DNA of 64,000 nt from Microbacterium sp. SORGH_AS_0428 (GCF_031453615.1 NZ_JAVIZT010000001.1:2480001-2544000); one strand, 5' to 3'. Counted from the stretch's first letter, positions 44,388 through 53,468 are shown. Translations and numbers: made by a program. The notes: generated from the letters alone by a model not told the origin.

Positions 44388-45372
44388 GACCGGACCCGCT
44401 CGCAAGCCCGAAGCAGCGCTCGAGGCGCTCTACCCACCACTCGCGGCGGGCGGGCGGAGCGGCATACCTGCCCAACAGGTCGGCGTCCGGCACCGCGCGC
44501 CGCACCTCGATCGCCCCGTCGACGGCGCGCAGCGGCTCGGCGGTCACGTCGGCCGCCAGCAGAGAAGCGGTCCCCAACCCGCAGTCGTGATCCAGCTCGG
44601 GCAGCGCCGCGGCGAGCGCGAGCCCCATGCCGAGCCCCACCGAGGTGTCCAGCGCGCTGGAGACCACGGCGGGGAGCCCCGCATCGGCGACGATCCGCAG
44701 CGCCCGGCGCACACCGCCGAGCGGCGCGGCCTTCACCACCAGGAGATCGGCCGCCTGCTCGCGGGCGACGAGCAGCGGGTCCGCGGCCTTGCGTACGCTC
44801 TCGTCGGCCGCGATGTCGATGCCGGAACGATGCACGCGCCAGCGGAGCTCGGCGAGTTCCGACACGCTCGCGCACGGCTGTTCCGCGTACTCGAGGTCGT
44901 ACTCGGCCAACTCGCGCAGTGCGTGCTCGGCCTCGTCGACGTTCCAGCCGCCGTTCGCGTCGATGCGGATGCGGCCGGCCGGCCCCATCGCCGCGCGCAC
45001 GGCGGCGACGCGTGCGATGTCGTCGGCCAGGGTCTGGCCTGCCTCGGCGACCTTCACCTTCGCGGTGCGGCAGCCGTCGAAGTGGCTGAGGACCTCGGCC
45101 ACCGCGGATGCGGCGACGGCGGGAACGGTGGCGTTGACCGGGATGCGGGTGCGCACCGCATCCGGTTGCGGGTTCTCGGCGAAGTCGATCGCCGCGGCCA
45201 GCCAGGTCGCCGCCTCGTCGTCGCCGTACTCGGCGAAGGGGGAGAACTCCGCCCACCCGGCGGGCCCCTCGAACAGGAGCGCCTCGCGCACCTCGATGCC
45301 GCGGAAGCGGGTACGCAGCGGAAGGGCGACGACGTGGAGGTTCGAGCGGATGTCGGCGATGGTGAGTGTCAC
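44371..45372 (-). CDS. menC: o-Succinylbenzoate synthase
   Basis: Enolase-superfamily enzyme of 333 aa that dehydrates SHCHC in menaquinone synthesis. TAKVKVAEAGQ holds the catalytic Lys, RIDANGGWNVDEA the first metal Asp, EQPCASV the Glu, IAADESV the next acid, and LVVKAAPLGG the second Lys. The length fits the short actinobacterial form. GTG 45372 is chosen from CACAAT six bases upstream. Confidence 0.92.
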   Translation of the reverse strand: MTLTIADIRSNLHVVALPLRTRFRGIEVREALLFEGPAGWAEFSPFAEYGDDEAATWLAAAIDFAENPQPDAVRTRIPVNATVPAVAASAVAEVLSHFDGCRTAKVKVAEAGQTLADDIARVAAVRAAMGPAGRIRIDANGGWNVDEAEHALRELAEYDLEYAEQPCASVSELAELRWRVHRSGIDIAADESVRKAADPLLVAREQAADLLVVKAAPLGGVRRALRIVADAGLPAVVSSALDTSVGLGMGLALAAALPELDHDCGLGTASLLAADVTAEPLRAVDGAIEVRRAVPDADLLGRYAAPPARREWWVERLERCFGLASGSGLTPSR

Positions 45373-45384
45373 CGCTCCATTGTG
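45373..45384 (-). promoter_or_regulatory. Leaderless promoter of menC
   Basis: On the minus strand CACAAT is followed by GGAGCG and then GTG 45372. It is opposed to the LLM-menB promoter 10 bases away. Confidence 0.45.
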
Positions 45385-45394
45385 CTGGCGGTCG

Positions 45395-45406
45395 TAGGCT
45401 GACGGC
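45395..45406 (+). promoter_or_regulatory. Leaderless promoter of the LLM-menB-menE operon
   Basis: TAGGCT is followed by six bases and then ATG 45407. No signal is seen between the LLM gene and menB, so this should also drive menB and menE. Confidence 0.6.
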
Positions 45407-46204
45407 ATGCCTCTTCTCGATACTCCGGTCCGCCTCGGCCTCCAGCTCCAGCCGCAGCACGCCACCTACTCCGACATCCGCGACGCCGTGGTGCGGTTCG
45501 AGGACATGGGCGTGGACATCCTGTTCAACTGGGACCACTTCTACCCGTTGTTCGGCGACCCGGACGGCGCGCACTTCGAGTCCTGGACCATGCTCGCCGC
45601 CTGGGCCGAGCAGACCGAGCGCGTCGAGTTCGGCGCCCTCGTGAACTGCAACAGCTACCGCAACCCCGACCTGCAGGCGGACATGGCCCGCACGATCGAC
45701 CACATCAGCGCCAAGGGCGGCGAGGGACGATTCATCTTCGGCACGGGCTCGGGCTGGTTCCAGCGCGACTACGACGAGTACGGCTATGAGTTCGGCACCG
45801 CCGGCTCGCGGCTGAACGACCTCGCGGACGGCCTCGGGCGTGTGACGACCCGCTGGGACAAGCTGAACCCGGCGCCGACCCGCCGCATCCCGATCCTCAT
45901 CGGCGGTGCGGGCGAGCAGAAGACGCTGCGCCTCGTCGCGCGTCATGCCGACATCTGGCACAGCTTCGTCGCGCCGGAAGACATCGCGCACAAGATCGGA
46001 GTGATCGAGAAGTGGGCTGAGACCGAGGGCCGCGATGTCTCGAATCTGGTGATCTCGAACGAGCTCAAGGATCGTGACGAGGAGTACGCCGACGCGCTCT
46101 TCGCCGCGGGCGTGCGCACCTTCACGCTCGGTCTCAACGGCCCCGACTACGACCCGGAGATCGCTCGCCGCTGGCTGCGCTGGCGCGACGCGAAGAACGG
46201 CTGA
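45407..46204 (+). CDS. LLM-class F420-dependent oxidoreductase in the men operon
   Basis: Luciferase-fold oxidoreductase of 265 aa. RLGLQLQPQHATYSDIRDAV starts the barrel; NWDHFYPLFGDPDG, FGALVNCNSYRNPDL and FIFGTGSGWFQRDYDEYGY are F420-branch motifs, and PILIGGAGEQKTLRLVARHA binds the cofactor. Its stop is two bases before menB, so the genes are co-transcribed. No such step is known in the classical menaquinone pathway; the role is open. Confidence 0.85.
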   Translation: MPLLDTPVRLGLQLQPQHATYSDIRDAVVRFEDMGVDILFNWDHFYPLFGDPDGAHFESWTMLAAWAEQTERVEFGALVNCNSYRNPDLQADMARTIDHISAKGGEGRFIFGTGSGWFQRDYDEYGYEFGTAGSRLNDLADGLGRVTTRWDKLNPAPTRRIPILIGGAGEQKTLRLVARHADIWHSFVAPEDIAHKIGVIEKWAETEGRDVSNLVISNELKDRDEEYADALFAAGVRTFTLGLNGPDYDPEIARRWLRWRDAKNG

Positions 46205-46206
46205 GC

Positions 46207-47109
46207 GTGAGCGTCTCCGAGCTGTTCGACCCGGCGGAGTGGGAACTCGCCCCCGGGGCGGATTCCTACACCGACATCACCGCGCACGTCTCGCGCGACG
46301 GCCGCATCGCGCGCATCGCGTTCGATCGACCCGAGGTGCGAAACGCCTTCCGCCCGCACACGGTGGACGAGCTCTACCGCGCGCTGGATGCGGCGCGCCA
46401 GAACCCCCGCATCGGGGTCGTCCTGCTCACGGGCAACGGCCCGAGCCCGAAGGACGGCGGGTGGGCCTTCTGCTCCGGCGGCGACCAGCGCATCCGCGGG
46501 CGCGACGGCTACAAGTACTCCGACGACCAGGCGACGGTCGTCGACCCCGCACGGGCCGGGCGCCTGCACATCCTCGAAGTGCAGCGCCTGATCCGCTTCA
46601 TGCCGAAGGTCGTCATCGCCGTGATCCCCGGGTGGGCGGCAGGCGGTGGACACTCGCTGCACATCGTCGCCGACCTGTCGATCGCCTCGGCCGAGCACGG
46701 ACGCTTCAAGCAGACGGATGCGGATGTGGGCTCCTTCGATGCGGGCTACGGGTCGGCGTACATGGCCCGCCAGGTGGGGCAGAAGATCGCGCGCGAGGTG
46801 TTCTTCCTGGCGGAGGAGTACTCGGCTCAGCGCGCCTACGAGATGGGCGCGGTCAACCGTGTCGTGCCGCACGCCGAGCTCGAACGCGAGGCCATCGCGA
46901 TGGCGCGCACGATCCTCACCAAGTCGCCGACGGCGATCCGGATGCTGAAGTTCGCCTTCAACGCCGTCGACGACGGGCTCGTGGGCCAGCAGGTGTTCGC
47001 CGGTGAGGCGACCCGTCTGGCGTACGGTACCGACGAGGCTGTCGAGGGCCGGGACGCGTTCCTCGAGAAGCGCGAGCCGGACTGGTCGCCGTACCCGTGG
47101 CACTACTGA
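46207..47109 (+). CDS. menB: 1,4-Dihydroxy-2-naphthoyl-CoA synthase
   Basis: Crotonase-family enzyme of 300 aa closing the naphthoquinone ring. RPEVRNAFRPHTVDEL, then WAFCSGGDQRIRGRDGYKY (oxyanion Gly and the MenB-specific loop), WAAGGGHSLHIVADLSIAS, TDADVGSFDAGYGSAY (catalytic Asp) and the C-terminal REPDWSPYPWHY are all diagnostic of MenB. GTG 46207 is two bases after the previous stop. menE begins inside its last codons. Confidence 0.96.
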   Translation: MSVSELFDPAEWELAPGADSYTDITAHVSRDGRIARIAFDRPEVRNAFRPHTVDELYRALDAARQNPRIGVVLLTGNGPSPKDGGWAFCSGGDQRIRGRDGYKYSDDQATVVDPARAGRLHILEVQRLIRFMPKVVIAVIPGWAAGGGHSLHIVADLSIASAEHGRFKQTDADVGSFDAGYGSAYMARQVGQKIAREVFFLAEEYSAQRAYEMGAVNRVVPHAELEREAIAMARTILTKSPTAIRMLKFAFNAVDDGLVGQQVFAGEATRLAYGTDEAVEGRDAFLEKREPDWSPYPWHY

Positions 47110-48233
47110 CCGCCCGGCCCCCGTCGGCGCCCGGCGCCCGCGGGGTGCTGGGCGCGGTGCGGGCGGCACTCGACGGTGCCGGCCCGGCCGTGCACCTCGG
47201 TGGCGCAGCGTCCGTGCCGGTGCCGGCGGGGGTCGCTGCGGTCGTCACGACCTCCGGGTCCACCGGTTACCCGAAGGACGTGCTGCTCAGCCGCAGCGCG
47301 CTCATCGCGAGTGCGAGCTCCACCGCCGCGCGGATCGGGGAGGGTGCGTGGTTGCTGGCGTTGCCTGCGACCTATGTGGCAGGGCTGCAGGTGCTCGTGC
47401 GCTCGCTGCTGGCCGGCCACGAACCGGCCATCCTCGAGGGCCACTTCTCGGTGGAGGGCTTCATCGCCGCCGCGCGGGGCATGGCCTCGGCCGCGGGCGG
47501 CGCGCGCACGCCGACCTACACCTCTCTCGTTCCGGCGCAGGTGAATCAGTTGATCGCGGCGGCCGACGCTCTGGAGGTGCGCGCCGCCCTCGCCTCGTTC
47601 GAGGCGATCCTCGTCGGCGGACAGGCGCTTCCGGATGCCGTTCGCGAGCGGGCCGCGTCGCTCGGGGCGCGCATCGTGCGCACCTACGGGGCGAGTGAGA
47701 CCAGCGGCGGATGCGTGTACGACGGCGTGCCGCTGGACGGCGTGCGCGTGCGGATCGCGGACGGCGAGGTGCAGCTGTCGGGGCCGGTGCTCGCCGAGGG
47801 GTACCGCGACGACCCCGAGCGCACGGCTGCCGCTTTCGTGCGCGACGATGCCGGGATGCGCTGGTACCGCACGGGAGACGCCGGCTCGTTCGAGGCCGGA
47901 CGCCTGCGGGTCACCGGCCGTCTCGACAACGTCATCGTCTCCGGCGGGGTCAACGTCTCGCTCGACCGGGTCGAGCGCGTCGTGCGCGGGCTCTCCGGAT
48001 TCGCGGACGCGGTCGTGGTGGGCGCGGCGCACGAGCGCTGGGGCGAGTCGCCCGTCGTCGTCGTGTCGCCGGATGCGGCCGCATCCGCACGTCTGGACGA
48101 GGTGCGCTCGGCGGTCGGCGCCGAACTCGGAGCACCGGCGCGACCCGATCGCATCGAGATCGTCGAGAGCATTCCGCTGCTTCCCAGCGGCAAGCCGGAC
48201 CGCCGCGCACTGCGGGCGCTCGTCGAGCGCTGA
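47097..48233 (+). CDS. menE: o-Succinylbenzoate-CoA ligase
   Basis: AMP-forming acyl-CoA ligase of 378 aa activating o-succinylbenzoate. VVTTSGSTGYPKDVLLSRSA is the P-loop-like A3 motif, RTYGASETSGGCVYDG A5, RWYRTGDAGSF A7, and PLLPSGKPDRRAL the A10 Lys. It is shorter than the usual 450-500 aa because the N-terminal lobe is trimmed, as in other actinobacterial MenE proteins. GTG 47097 overlaps menB by 13 bases. Confidence 0.92.
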   Translation: MALLTARPPSAPGARGVLGAVRAALDGAGPAVHLGGAASVPVPAGVAAVVTTSGSTGYPKDVLLSRSALIASASSTAARIGEGAWLLALPATYVAGLQVLVRSLLAGHEPAILEGHFSVEGFIAAARGMASAAGGARTPTYTSLVPAQVNQLIAAADALEVRAALASFEAILVGGQALPDAVRERAASLGARIVRTYGASETSGGCVYDGVPLDGVRVRIADGEVQLSGPVLAEGYRDDPERTAAAFVRDDAGMRWYRTGDAGSFEAGRLRVTGRLDNVIVSGGVNVSLDRVERVVRGLSGFADAVVVGAAHERWGESPVVVVSPDAAASARLDEVRSAVGAELGAPARPDRIEIVESIPLLPSGKPDRRALRALVER

Positions 48234-48244
48234 GAGCGTCGCAA

Positions 48245-48258
48245 TAGGATTACTGCTC
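48245..48258 (+). promoter_or_regulatory. Promoter of menA, nearly leaderless
   Basis: TAGGAT is followed by eight bases and then GTG 48259. Confidence 0.5.
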
Positions 48259-49218
48259 GTGGCCAGTAAGACCAGGAAGAAGCGACCCGGCGTCTCGGGC
48301 AACCCCCAGAAGGCGCGCGCGCAGGTCGGTCCGCGTCCGGTGCGGCGTGCCGGCGTGGGGGATTGGATCGAGGGCGCGAGGCTCCGCACGCTCCCGCTGG
48401 CCGTCTCGCCGGTGCTGTTGGGCACGGGGGCGGCCCTCGTGATCGACAACGCCCTGCACTGGCTGCTCGCGCTCGGCTGCCTGGCCGTGGCCGTGCTCCT
48501 GCAGATCGGCGTGAACTTCGCCAACGACTACAGCGACGGCGTCCGCGGCACGGACGACTTCCGCGTCGGCCCCGCTCGCCTGACGGGCGCAGGCAAGGCC
48601 AAGCCGCGCACGGTGCTGATCGTCGCCCTGACCTTCTTCGCTCTGGCCGCGCTCGCGGGGCTCGCGCTCACCATCCGCACGCAGCAGTGGTGGTTCCTGG
48701 CCGTGGGCGCCGTCTGCATCGTCGGGGCCTGGTTCTACACCGGCGGCAAACGGCCCTATGGATACGCCGGTTTGGGTGAGGTCGTCGTCTTCGTGTTCTT
48801 CGGTCTCGTCGCGACCCTCGGCACGACCTGGGTGCAGGTGCAGGCGCTGCCGCAGGAGGCCTGGTTCGGTGCGGTCGCCGCGGGTCTGTTCGCCTGCGCC
48901 GTGCTGCTGGCCAACAACCTGCGCGACATCGAGCCCGACAAGAAGGCCGGCAAGAAGACGCTGAGCGTGCGGATCGGCAAGCGGGCGACGCAGGTGCTGT
49001 TCACCGTGATCGTGCTCGTGCCCTTCGCGATCTCGATCTTCCTGGCGCTGTTCTACCCGCCGGCATGGCTCACGCTGCTCGTGCTGCTGCTGGTGCTTCC
49101 CGCGGTGCTGATCGTGTGGACGTATCGCGAGCCGAAGGAACTGGTCGTTGCGCTGAGTCTCACCTCGCTCGGCTCGCTGGCGTACGCGGCGCTCGTGTTC
49201 TGGGCTCTTCACGGCTGA
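48259..49218 (+). CDS. menA: 1,4-Dihydroxy-2-naphthoate polyprenyltransferase
   Basis: UbiA-family membrane enzyme of 319 aa that attaches the polyprenyl tail. NFANDYSDGVRGTDD is the first Asp-rich motif (N.xxDxxxD) and NNLRDIEPDKKAGKKTL the second, at the usual spacing; eight or nine membrane helices. The first 30 residues are basic and cytoplasmic. GTG 48259 is fixed by the promoter. The substrate chain is presumably made by the synthase at 54.3 kb. Confidence 0.94.
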   Translation: MASKTRKKRPGVSGNPQKARAQVGPRPVRRAGVGDWIEGARLRTLPLAVSPVLLGTGAALVIDNALHWLLALGCLAVAVLLQIGVNFANDYSDGVRGTDDFRVGPARLTGAGKAKPRTVLIVALTFFALAALAGLALTIRTQQWWFLAVGAVCIVGAWFYTGGKRPYGYAGLGEVVVFVFFGLVATLGTTWVQVQALPQEAWFGAVAAGLFACAVLLANNLRDIEPDKKAGKKTLSVRIGKRATQVLFTVIVLVPFAISIFLALFYPPAWLTLLVLLLVLPAVLIVWTYREPKELVVALSLTSLGSLAYAALVFWALHG

Positions 49219-49231
49219 GCGGCGGACGCAG

Positions 49232-49657
49232 ATGGTCTTCGTCGCGGATGTCGATCCGGCACGGCTCGATCGTGCCTGGATCTGGCGGATGCTCTCGAGC
49301 GAGGTGTACTGGCATCGGTGGCGTTCGCGGGAGCAGATCGAGCAGCAGATCGACGGGGCGTGGCGCGTGGTCGGCGTCTACGACGAGGCGACCGGGGCGC
49401 AGGTCGGCTTCGCACGCGCCGTCTCTGACGGCGTCAACGACGCGTACCTGGCGGATGTGGTGGTCGATCCCGCCGCTCGTGGCGCCGGCGCCGGCAAGAT
49501 CCTCGTGCGCACGATGATCGACGAGGGGCCGGGGGCGGAGTTTCGCTGGACCCTCTTCACCGGAGACGCGCACGGCCTGTACCGGCAGTTCGGCTTCGAC
49601 ACCCCTGACGCGACCGCAATGGTCAGGCCCGGCTCGCGTCAGGTGCGCGAGAGCTGA
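49232..49657 (+). CDS. GNAT-family N-acetyltransferase
   Basis: Acetyl-CoA-dependent transferase of 141 aa. LADVVVDPAARGAGAGKILV carries the pyrophosphate-binding R-x-x-G-x-G/A loop, and FTGDAHGLYRQFGFD the terminal motif B. It is placed between menA and the DUF4229 gene with no clear functional link. ATG 49232 follows menA by 13 bases. Confidence 0.88.
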   Translation: MVFVADVDPARLDRAWIWRMLSSEVYWHRWRSREQIEQQIDGAWRVVGVYDEATGAQVGFARAVSDGVNDAYLADVVVDPAARGAGAGKILVRTMIDEGPGAEFRWTLFTGDAHGLYRQFGFDTPDATAMVRPGSRQVRES

Positions 49658-49661
49658 GGAC

Positions 49662-49928
49662 TCAGTCGCCGGATGCGGCGTCTTCAGCCTCGGCGTCGTC
49701 GGCACCGAGCGGGCGGCGGGGCTCGCGCGGCTTGCCGAGATCGGCCGTCGCCTCGGCCAGGGGCCGGCGCAGGAAGAGGATCGACAAGCTCAGCCCGATC
49801 AGGGCGGCGAAGATGGCCGCGAGCCAGTACAGCTCCTGGAACACGGGCAAGAGCATGAGGATCGCGAACGGTACGAGGAACGCGAGAACGCGCAGCACCG
49901 AATAGACGATCGCGGGACGGGCCTTCAC
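49662..49928 (-). CDS. DUF4229 family small membrane protein
   Basis: Actinobacterial protein of 88 aa. Two helices (VLRVLAFLVPFAILMLLPVF and WLAAIFAALIGLSLSILFL) are followed by RRPLAEATADLGK and an acidic Ala/Asp/Glu-rich tail. The family often sits near men genes; no function is known. GTG 49928 is fixed by TAGGAT six bases upstream. Confidence 0.82.
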   Translation of the reverse strand: MKARPAIVYSVLRVLAFLVPFAILMLLPVFQELYWLAAIFAALIGLSLSILFLRRPLAEATADLGKPREPRRPLGADDAEAEDAASGD

Positions 49929-49940
49929 CCCCTCATCCTA
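49929..49940 (-). promoter_or_regulatory. Leaderless promoter of the DUF4229 gene
   Basis: On the minus strand TAGGAT is followed by six bases and then GTG 49928. Confidence 0.6.
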
Positions 49941-49986
49941 CGCGTGGACCGTCGGCGCTCTCGGGGCCCGTGCAGGCCACGCGGCC

Positions 49987-49998
49987 TAGGATGGGGGA
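49987..49998 (+). promoter_or_regulatory. Leaderless promoter of the PLDc_N gene and menD
   Basis: TAGGAT is followed by six bases and then ATG 49999. Confidence 0.6.
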
Positions 49999-50376
49999 AT
50001 GGTCCGGCTCCTGCTCATTCTGGCGCTGGTTGCCGTCGTCTTCTGGGTCTACACGGTCGTGGACTGCGCGGTGCAACCGGCCTCGCGTCACCGCGGCGTC
50101 AGCAAGGGCACCTGGATGGTCATCGTGATCCTGCTGCCCGTCGTCGGCGGCATCCTGTGGTTCGTGACCGGGCGCACGCGCAAGAACGCGGCGCCGGTGC
50201 GCCGGGCACCCGACGACGATCCGGACTTCCTCCGCACGATCGGCTCGATCAGCGATCAGGACGAGCGCATCCGCCGTCTGGAGGAGGAGCTGGCTCAGCT
50301 CGACTCCGACGAGCAGGCGCCCGGTGCGCCCGAGCGGCCCGCGCCGCATCGGCCCGACGAGGACGAGCCGCGCTGA
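49999..50376 (+). CDS. PLDc_N-domain membrane protein
   Basis: Protein of 125 aa. Helix 1 (LLLILALVAVVFWVYTVVDC) and helix 2 (WMVIVILLPVVGGILWFVTG) form the PLDc_N domain normally found before cardiolipin synthases, but no phospholipase catalytic domain follows. The C-terminal half is charged, with a short coiled coil (DERIRRLEEELAQL). The stop precedes menD by one base, so the two are co-transcribed. Confidence 0.85.
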   Translation: MVRLLLILALVAVVFWVYTVVDCAVQPASRHRGVSKGTWMVIVILLPVVGGILWFVTGRTRKNAAPVRRAPDDDPDFLRTIGSISDQDERIRRLEEELAQLDSDEQAPGAPERPAPHRPDEDEPR

Positions 50377-50377
50377 G

Positions 50378-52156
50378 ATGACGATGTCCGAGGACGCCGG
50401 CCGCGCGCCGGCGACGGATGCGGCTGCGGCGCTGATCGCACGGTTGATGGAGCGTGGCGTCGAGCACATCGTCGTGAGCCCCGGTTCGCGATCGCAGGCG
50501 CTGGCACTGGTCGCCGCAGCCGCCGAGACATCGGGTCGGGTGCGGGTTCACGTGCGTATCGACGAGCGCGTCGCAGGTTTCACCGCCCTGGGGATCGGGC
50601 GGGAATCCGGTGTCCCTGCGGCCGTCGTGTGCACATCCGGAACCGCTGTCGCGAACCTGATGCCGGCAGCCCTCGAGGCGCACCACGCGGGTGTTCCGCT
50701 ACTGCTTCTCACCGCCGATCGACCGCCGGAGCTGCGCGGCGTCGGAGCGAACCAGACCACGCGGCAACCGGGGCTGTTCCAGCCCGCGACGCGTCTCGAC
50801 ATCGACGCGCCGGTGCCCGACGCGATCGACGCCGACGGTTCGTCCGAACAGAGCCGGATGTTCCGCCGGCTCGCCGATGACGCGTTCGACGCCGCCCTCG
50901 GTGCCGGCACCCGCCCCGCCGGTCCCGTGCACGTCAACCTGCCGTTGCGCGAACCGCTCGCGGGTGCTCTTCCCGCGTGGTTCGCCGTCTCCGGCGCCGA
51001 CGAATCGTCCGCCGCGCGGGAGGAGGAGCCCGTGTCCGGGGCGCTCTACCAGGGCGGCGGCGGGATCGGCGAGTCCGACGTTCCCGAAGAGCCCGGACCC
51101 GCTCCGCTGCTGCTGGCCCGCGGGCCGCGCACGGTCGTGATCGCGGGGGCGGATGCGGGAGGCGATGCCGAGCGCGTCTCGCACGAGGGCGGCTGGCCGC
51201 TCATCGCCGAGATCGTCAGCGGGGCCCGGTTCGGGCGCCTGCTCGTGCACGGCTACCGCCAGGCGCTGTCGGATCCCGAGCTCGGCGGACGCGTCGAGCG
51301 TGCCGTCGTGTGGGGACACCCGACGCTCAGCCGCGAGGTCACCGCTCTGCTTCGTCGCGATGACGTCGAGGTCATCGCGGTCCGCGGGCCGGGCGAGCCG
51401 CTCAACCTCAACGGCCGCACGACCGCCGTCGATGCGGTCGCCGTAGAGCCCGGCGACGCCGACCGCGCGTGGCTGGGGGAGTGGATGCGTGCCTCCCGCG
51501 CCGCATCGGTCGACCTTTCGCCACCCGCGCCCGACGCGGACGGGCTCGCTTCCGCCGTCCCGCGCGAGCGGCTGTCGGCGGTCTCTGCGGAACTCGACGT
51601 GCTGCGCGCCCCGCTCGATCGCGCGGCGCTCGTGGATGCCGTGTGGCGCGCGAGCTGGCCCCACGACCGGCTGGTCTTCGGGTCCTCCCGACTCGTCCGC
51701 GTCGCCGATCAGGTGCTCGGCGGCAAGAAGGTCCCGGTGCACGCCAACCGCGGGCTCGCCGGCATCGACGGCACGGTGGCGACCGCGACGGGCGTGGCGA
51801 TCGCGAGCCAGGACGAGGGGCGTCCCGGCGTGACCCGCGTGCTGCTGGGAGATCTCGCCCTCCTGCACGATGTCGGCGCCCTGCTGCTGCCGGCGGCTGA
51901 GGCGGAGCCGCGCATCCAGGTCATCGTGGGCAACGACGGCGGCGGCACGATCTTCGACGGGCTCGAAGTCGCGAGCGTCGCGGATGCGGCCGCGATCGAC
52001 CGCGTGCAGTACACGCCGCAGTCGGTGCGACTGGAGCATCTGGCTCTCGCCTACGGGTGGGAGTACCGCCGGATCACGACGCGTGCCGCGCTCGATCAGG
52101 CGCTCACCTCTCCCGCCGGCGGCCGGCAGCTCATCGAGGTGCCGCTGGAGCGCTGA
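50378..52156 (+). CDS. menD: 2-Succinyl-5-enolpyruvyl-6-hydroxy-3-cyclohexene-1-carboxylate synthase
   Basis: Thiamine-diphosphate enzyme of about 592 aa condensing isochorismate with 2-oxoglutarate. HIVVSPGSRSQALAL begins the first domain; RIDERVAGFTALGIGRESG and CTSGTAVANLMPA are family motifs; GNDGGGTIFDGLEV is the diphosphate/Mg-binding region. The start may be ATG 50378 or 50384. A stretch around residues 215-240 (SSAAREEEPVSGALYQGGGG) is a poorly conserved insertion. Confidence 0.95.
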   Translation: MTMSEDAGRAPATDAAAALIARLMERGVEHIVVSPGSRSQALALVAAAAETSGRVRVHVRIDERVAGFTALGIGRESGVPAAVVCTSGTAVANLMPAALEAHHAGVPLLLLTADRPPELRGVGANQTTRQPGLFQPATRLDIDAPVPDAIDADGSSEQSRMFRRLADDAFDAALGAGTRPAGPVHVNLPLREPLAGALPAWFAVSGADESSAAREEEPVSGALYQGGGGIGESDVPEEPGPAPLLLARGPRTVVIAGADAGGDAERVSHEGGWPLIAEIVSGARFGRLLVHGYRQALSDPELGGRVERAVVWGHPTLSREVTALLRRDDVEVIAVRGPGEPLNLNGRTTAVDAVAVEPGDADRAWLGEWMRASRAASVDLSPPAPDADGLASAVPRERLSAVSAELDVLRAPLDRAALVDAVWRASWPHDRLVFGSSRLVRVADQVLGGKKVPVHANRGLAGIDGTVATATGVAIASQDEGRPGVTRVLLGDLALLHDVGALLLPAAEAEPRIQVIVGNDGGGTIFDGLEVASVADAAAIDRVQYTPQSVRLEHLALAYGWEYRRITTRAALDQALTSPAGGRQLIEVPLER

Positions 52157-52160
52157 GCGC

Positions 52161-53405
52161 TCAGGCCAGCGCTTCGACGATCGGACGGAACTTCACCCGA
52201 GTTTCGAGCAGCTCGGACTCGGGATCGCTCGCGGCCACGATGCCCGCACCGGCATATGCGGTGAGGGAGACATCGCCGTCCGAGTCGGGGGTGTCGAACT
52301 GTGCGCAGCGCAGGGCGATGGCCCACTCGCCGTCGCCGGCCTGGTCGATCCATCCCACCGGTCCGGCGTAGCGACCGCGGTCGAAGGGCTCCAGGCGGCG
52401 GATGACATCGAGCGCCGCCTGCGTCGGCGTGCCGGCGACGGCGGCGGTCGGGTGCAGTGCCGCGACGAGATCCAGCGACGACGCCGTGTCGGAGAGCGTG
52501 CCCTCGACGTCGGTCGCCAGGTGCCAGACGTTCGGCAGCTTGAGGGTGAACGGCTGCTCGCTCGATCGCAGCGCGCGGGTGTGGGGGTCGAGCGCGGCCA
52601 GAACGCTGCGCACCGCGAACTGATGCTCGTCCTGATCCTTGGTGCTCGTCGCGAGGGCGAGGGCGGCCGCCGCATCCGTGTCCGGATCCGCGCCGCGTGC
52701 CGTCGTGCCCGCGAGCACGCGGGCGGTGACCGTGCCCTGCTCGACGGTCACGAGGGTCTCGGGGCTGGCGCCGATCAGCCCGTCGACGGCGAAGGCCCAG
52801 GTGTCGGGGTAGCCGGATGCGAGGGCGCGAACGAGGCGGCGCAGGTCGGAGCCGGCGGGAACGGTGCCGGCGAGGTCTCGCGCGAGCACGACCTTGCTGA
52901 CCTCGCGCGCCGCGATCGCCGCGACGGCCTCGCGCACCGACGCGATGTAGCCGGCGGGATGCTGGCGGCCGGGGCCGAGGGTCGCCGACCAGTGGGCGCC
53001 GTAGGGCGTCGCCGCGGGAGCGAGGGCGGCATCGTCGCTCCAGCTGATGCGGGTGAGCCACGAGCGCCCGTCGCGGCGTCCGATGACGACGGGAGGAACC
53101 AGCAGGGCGCCCGCTCGTTCGGAGCGGCGGTCGAAGGGCAGGGCGCCGAAGGCGACGAGGCCCGTGCCGGGGATCTCGAGCGGGTCGTCGACGACGGCGG
53201 CGGCGGCGAGCTCGCGCCAGCGGTCGGCGCGCGCGCGGGCGTCGGAGGCGAAAGGCAGGGCGAGCGGCTCGCCGAGACCCACCATGCCCTCGCCCCGGCG
53301 CTGCCACACGAGCGGGCGCGCGGGGTCGGTGAAGGCGAGCAGATCGTCGATCGGGTCGATCTCGCGGGTCTCGACCAGCAGCCGAGGGCGCGAGGCACGA
53401 ATCAC
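52161..53405 (-). CDS. menF: Isochorismate synthase
   Basis: Chorismate-utilising enzyme of 414 aa giving isochorismate for MenD. KVVLARDLAGTVPAG, SPETLVTVEQGTVTARVLAGTT and ELHPTAAVAGTP-type LVAALHPTAAVAGTPT (catalytic His/Thr region) are present, with RGRYAGPVGWIDQAGDGEW near the end. Its GTG start is fixed by TAGGCT six bases upstream. It ends four bases from menD, tail to tail, and could equally be named as a salicylate or entC-type enzyme; the men context decides. Confidence 0.92.
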   Translation of the reverse strand: MIRASRPRLLVETREIDPIDDLLAFTDPARPLVWQRRGEGMVGLGEPLALPFASDARARADRWRELAAAAVVDDPLEIPGTGLVAFGALPFDRRSERAGALLVPPVVIGRRDGRSWLTRISWSDDAALAPAATPYGAHWSATLGPGRQHPAGYIASVREAVAAIAAREVSKVVLARDLAGTVPAGSDLRRLVRALASGYPDTWAFAVDGLIGASPETLVTVEQGTVTARVLAGTTARGADPDTDAAAALALATSTKDQDEHQFAVRSVLAALDPHTRALRSSEQPFTLKLPNVWHLATDVEGTLSDTASSLDLVAALHPTAAVAGTPTQAALDVIRRLEPFDRGRYAGPVGWIDQAGDGEWAIALRCAQFDTPDSDGDVSLTAYAGAGIVAASDPESELLETRVKFRPIVEALA

Positions 53406-53417
53406 CCTCCCAGCCTA
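53406..53417 (-). promoter_or_regulatory. Leaderless promoter of menF
   Basis: On the minus strand TAGGCT is followed by GGGAGG and then GTG 53405. The GGGAGG abuts the start codon, too close to act as an SD. Confidence 0.6.
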
Positions 53418-53468
53418 GACTCGCCCCGCTCGAGGAGGGCTCAGCGAGAAGGCTGCAGGGTCACGCCT

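Noticed and set aside
48250..49212. Minus-strand frame opposite menA
   Set aside because: Shadow of menA; very Arg/His/Gln-rich, no motif or start signal.
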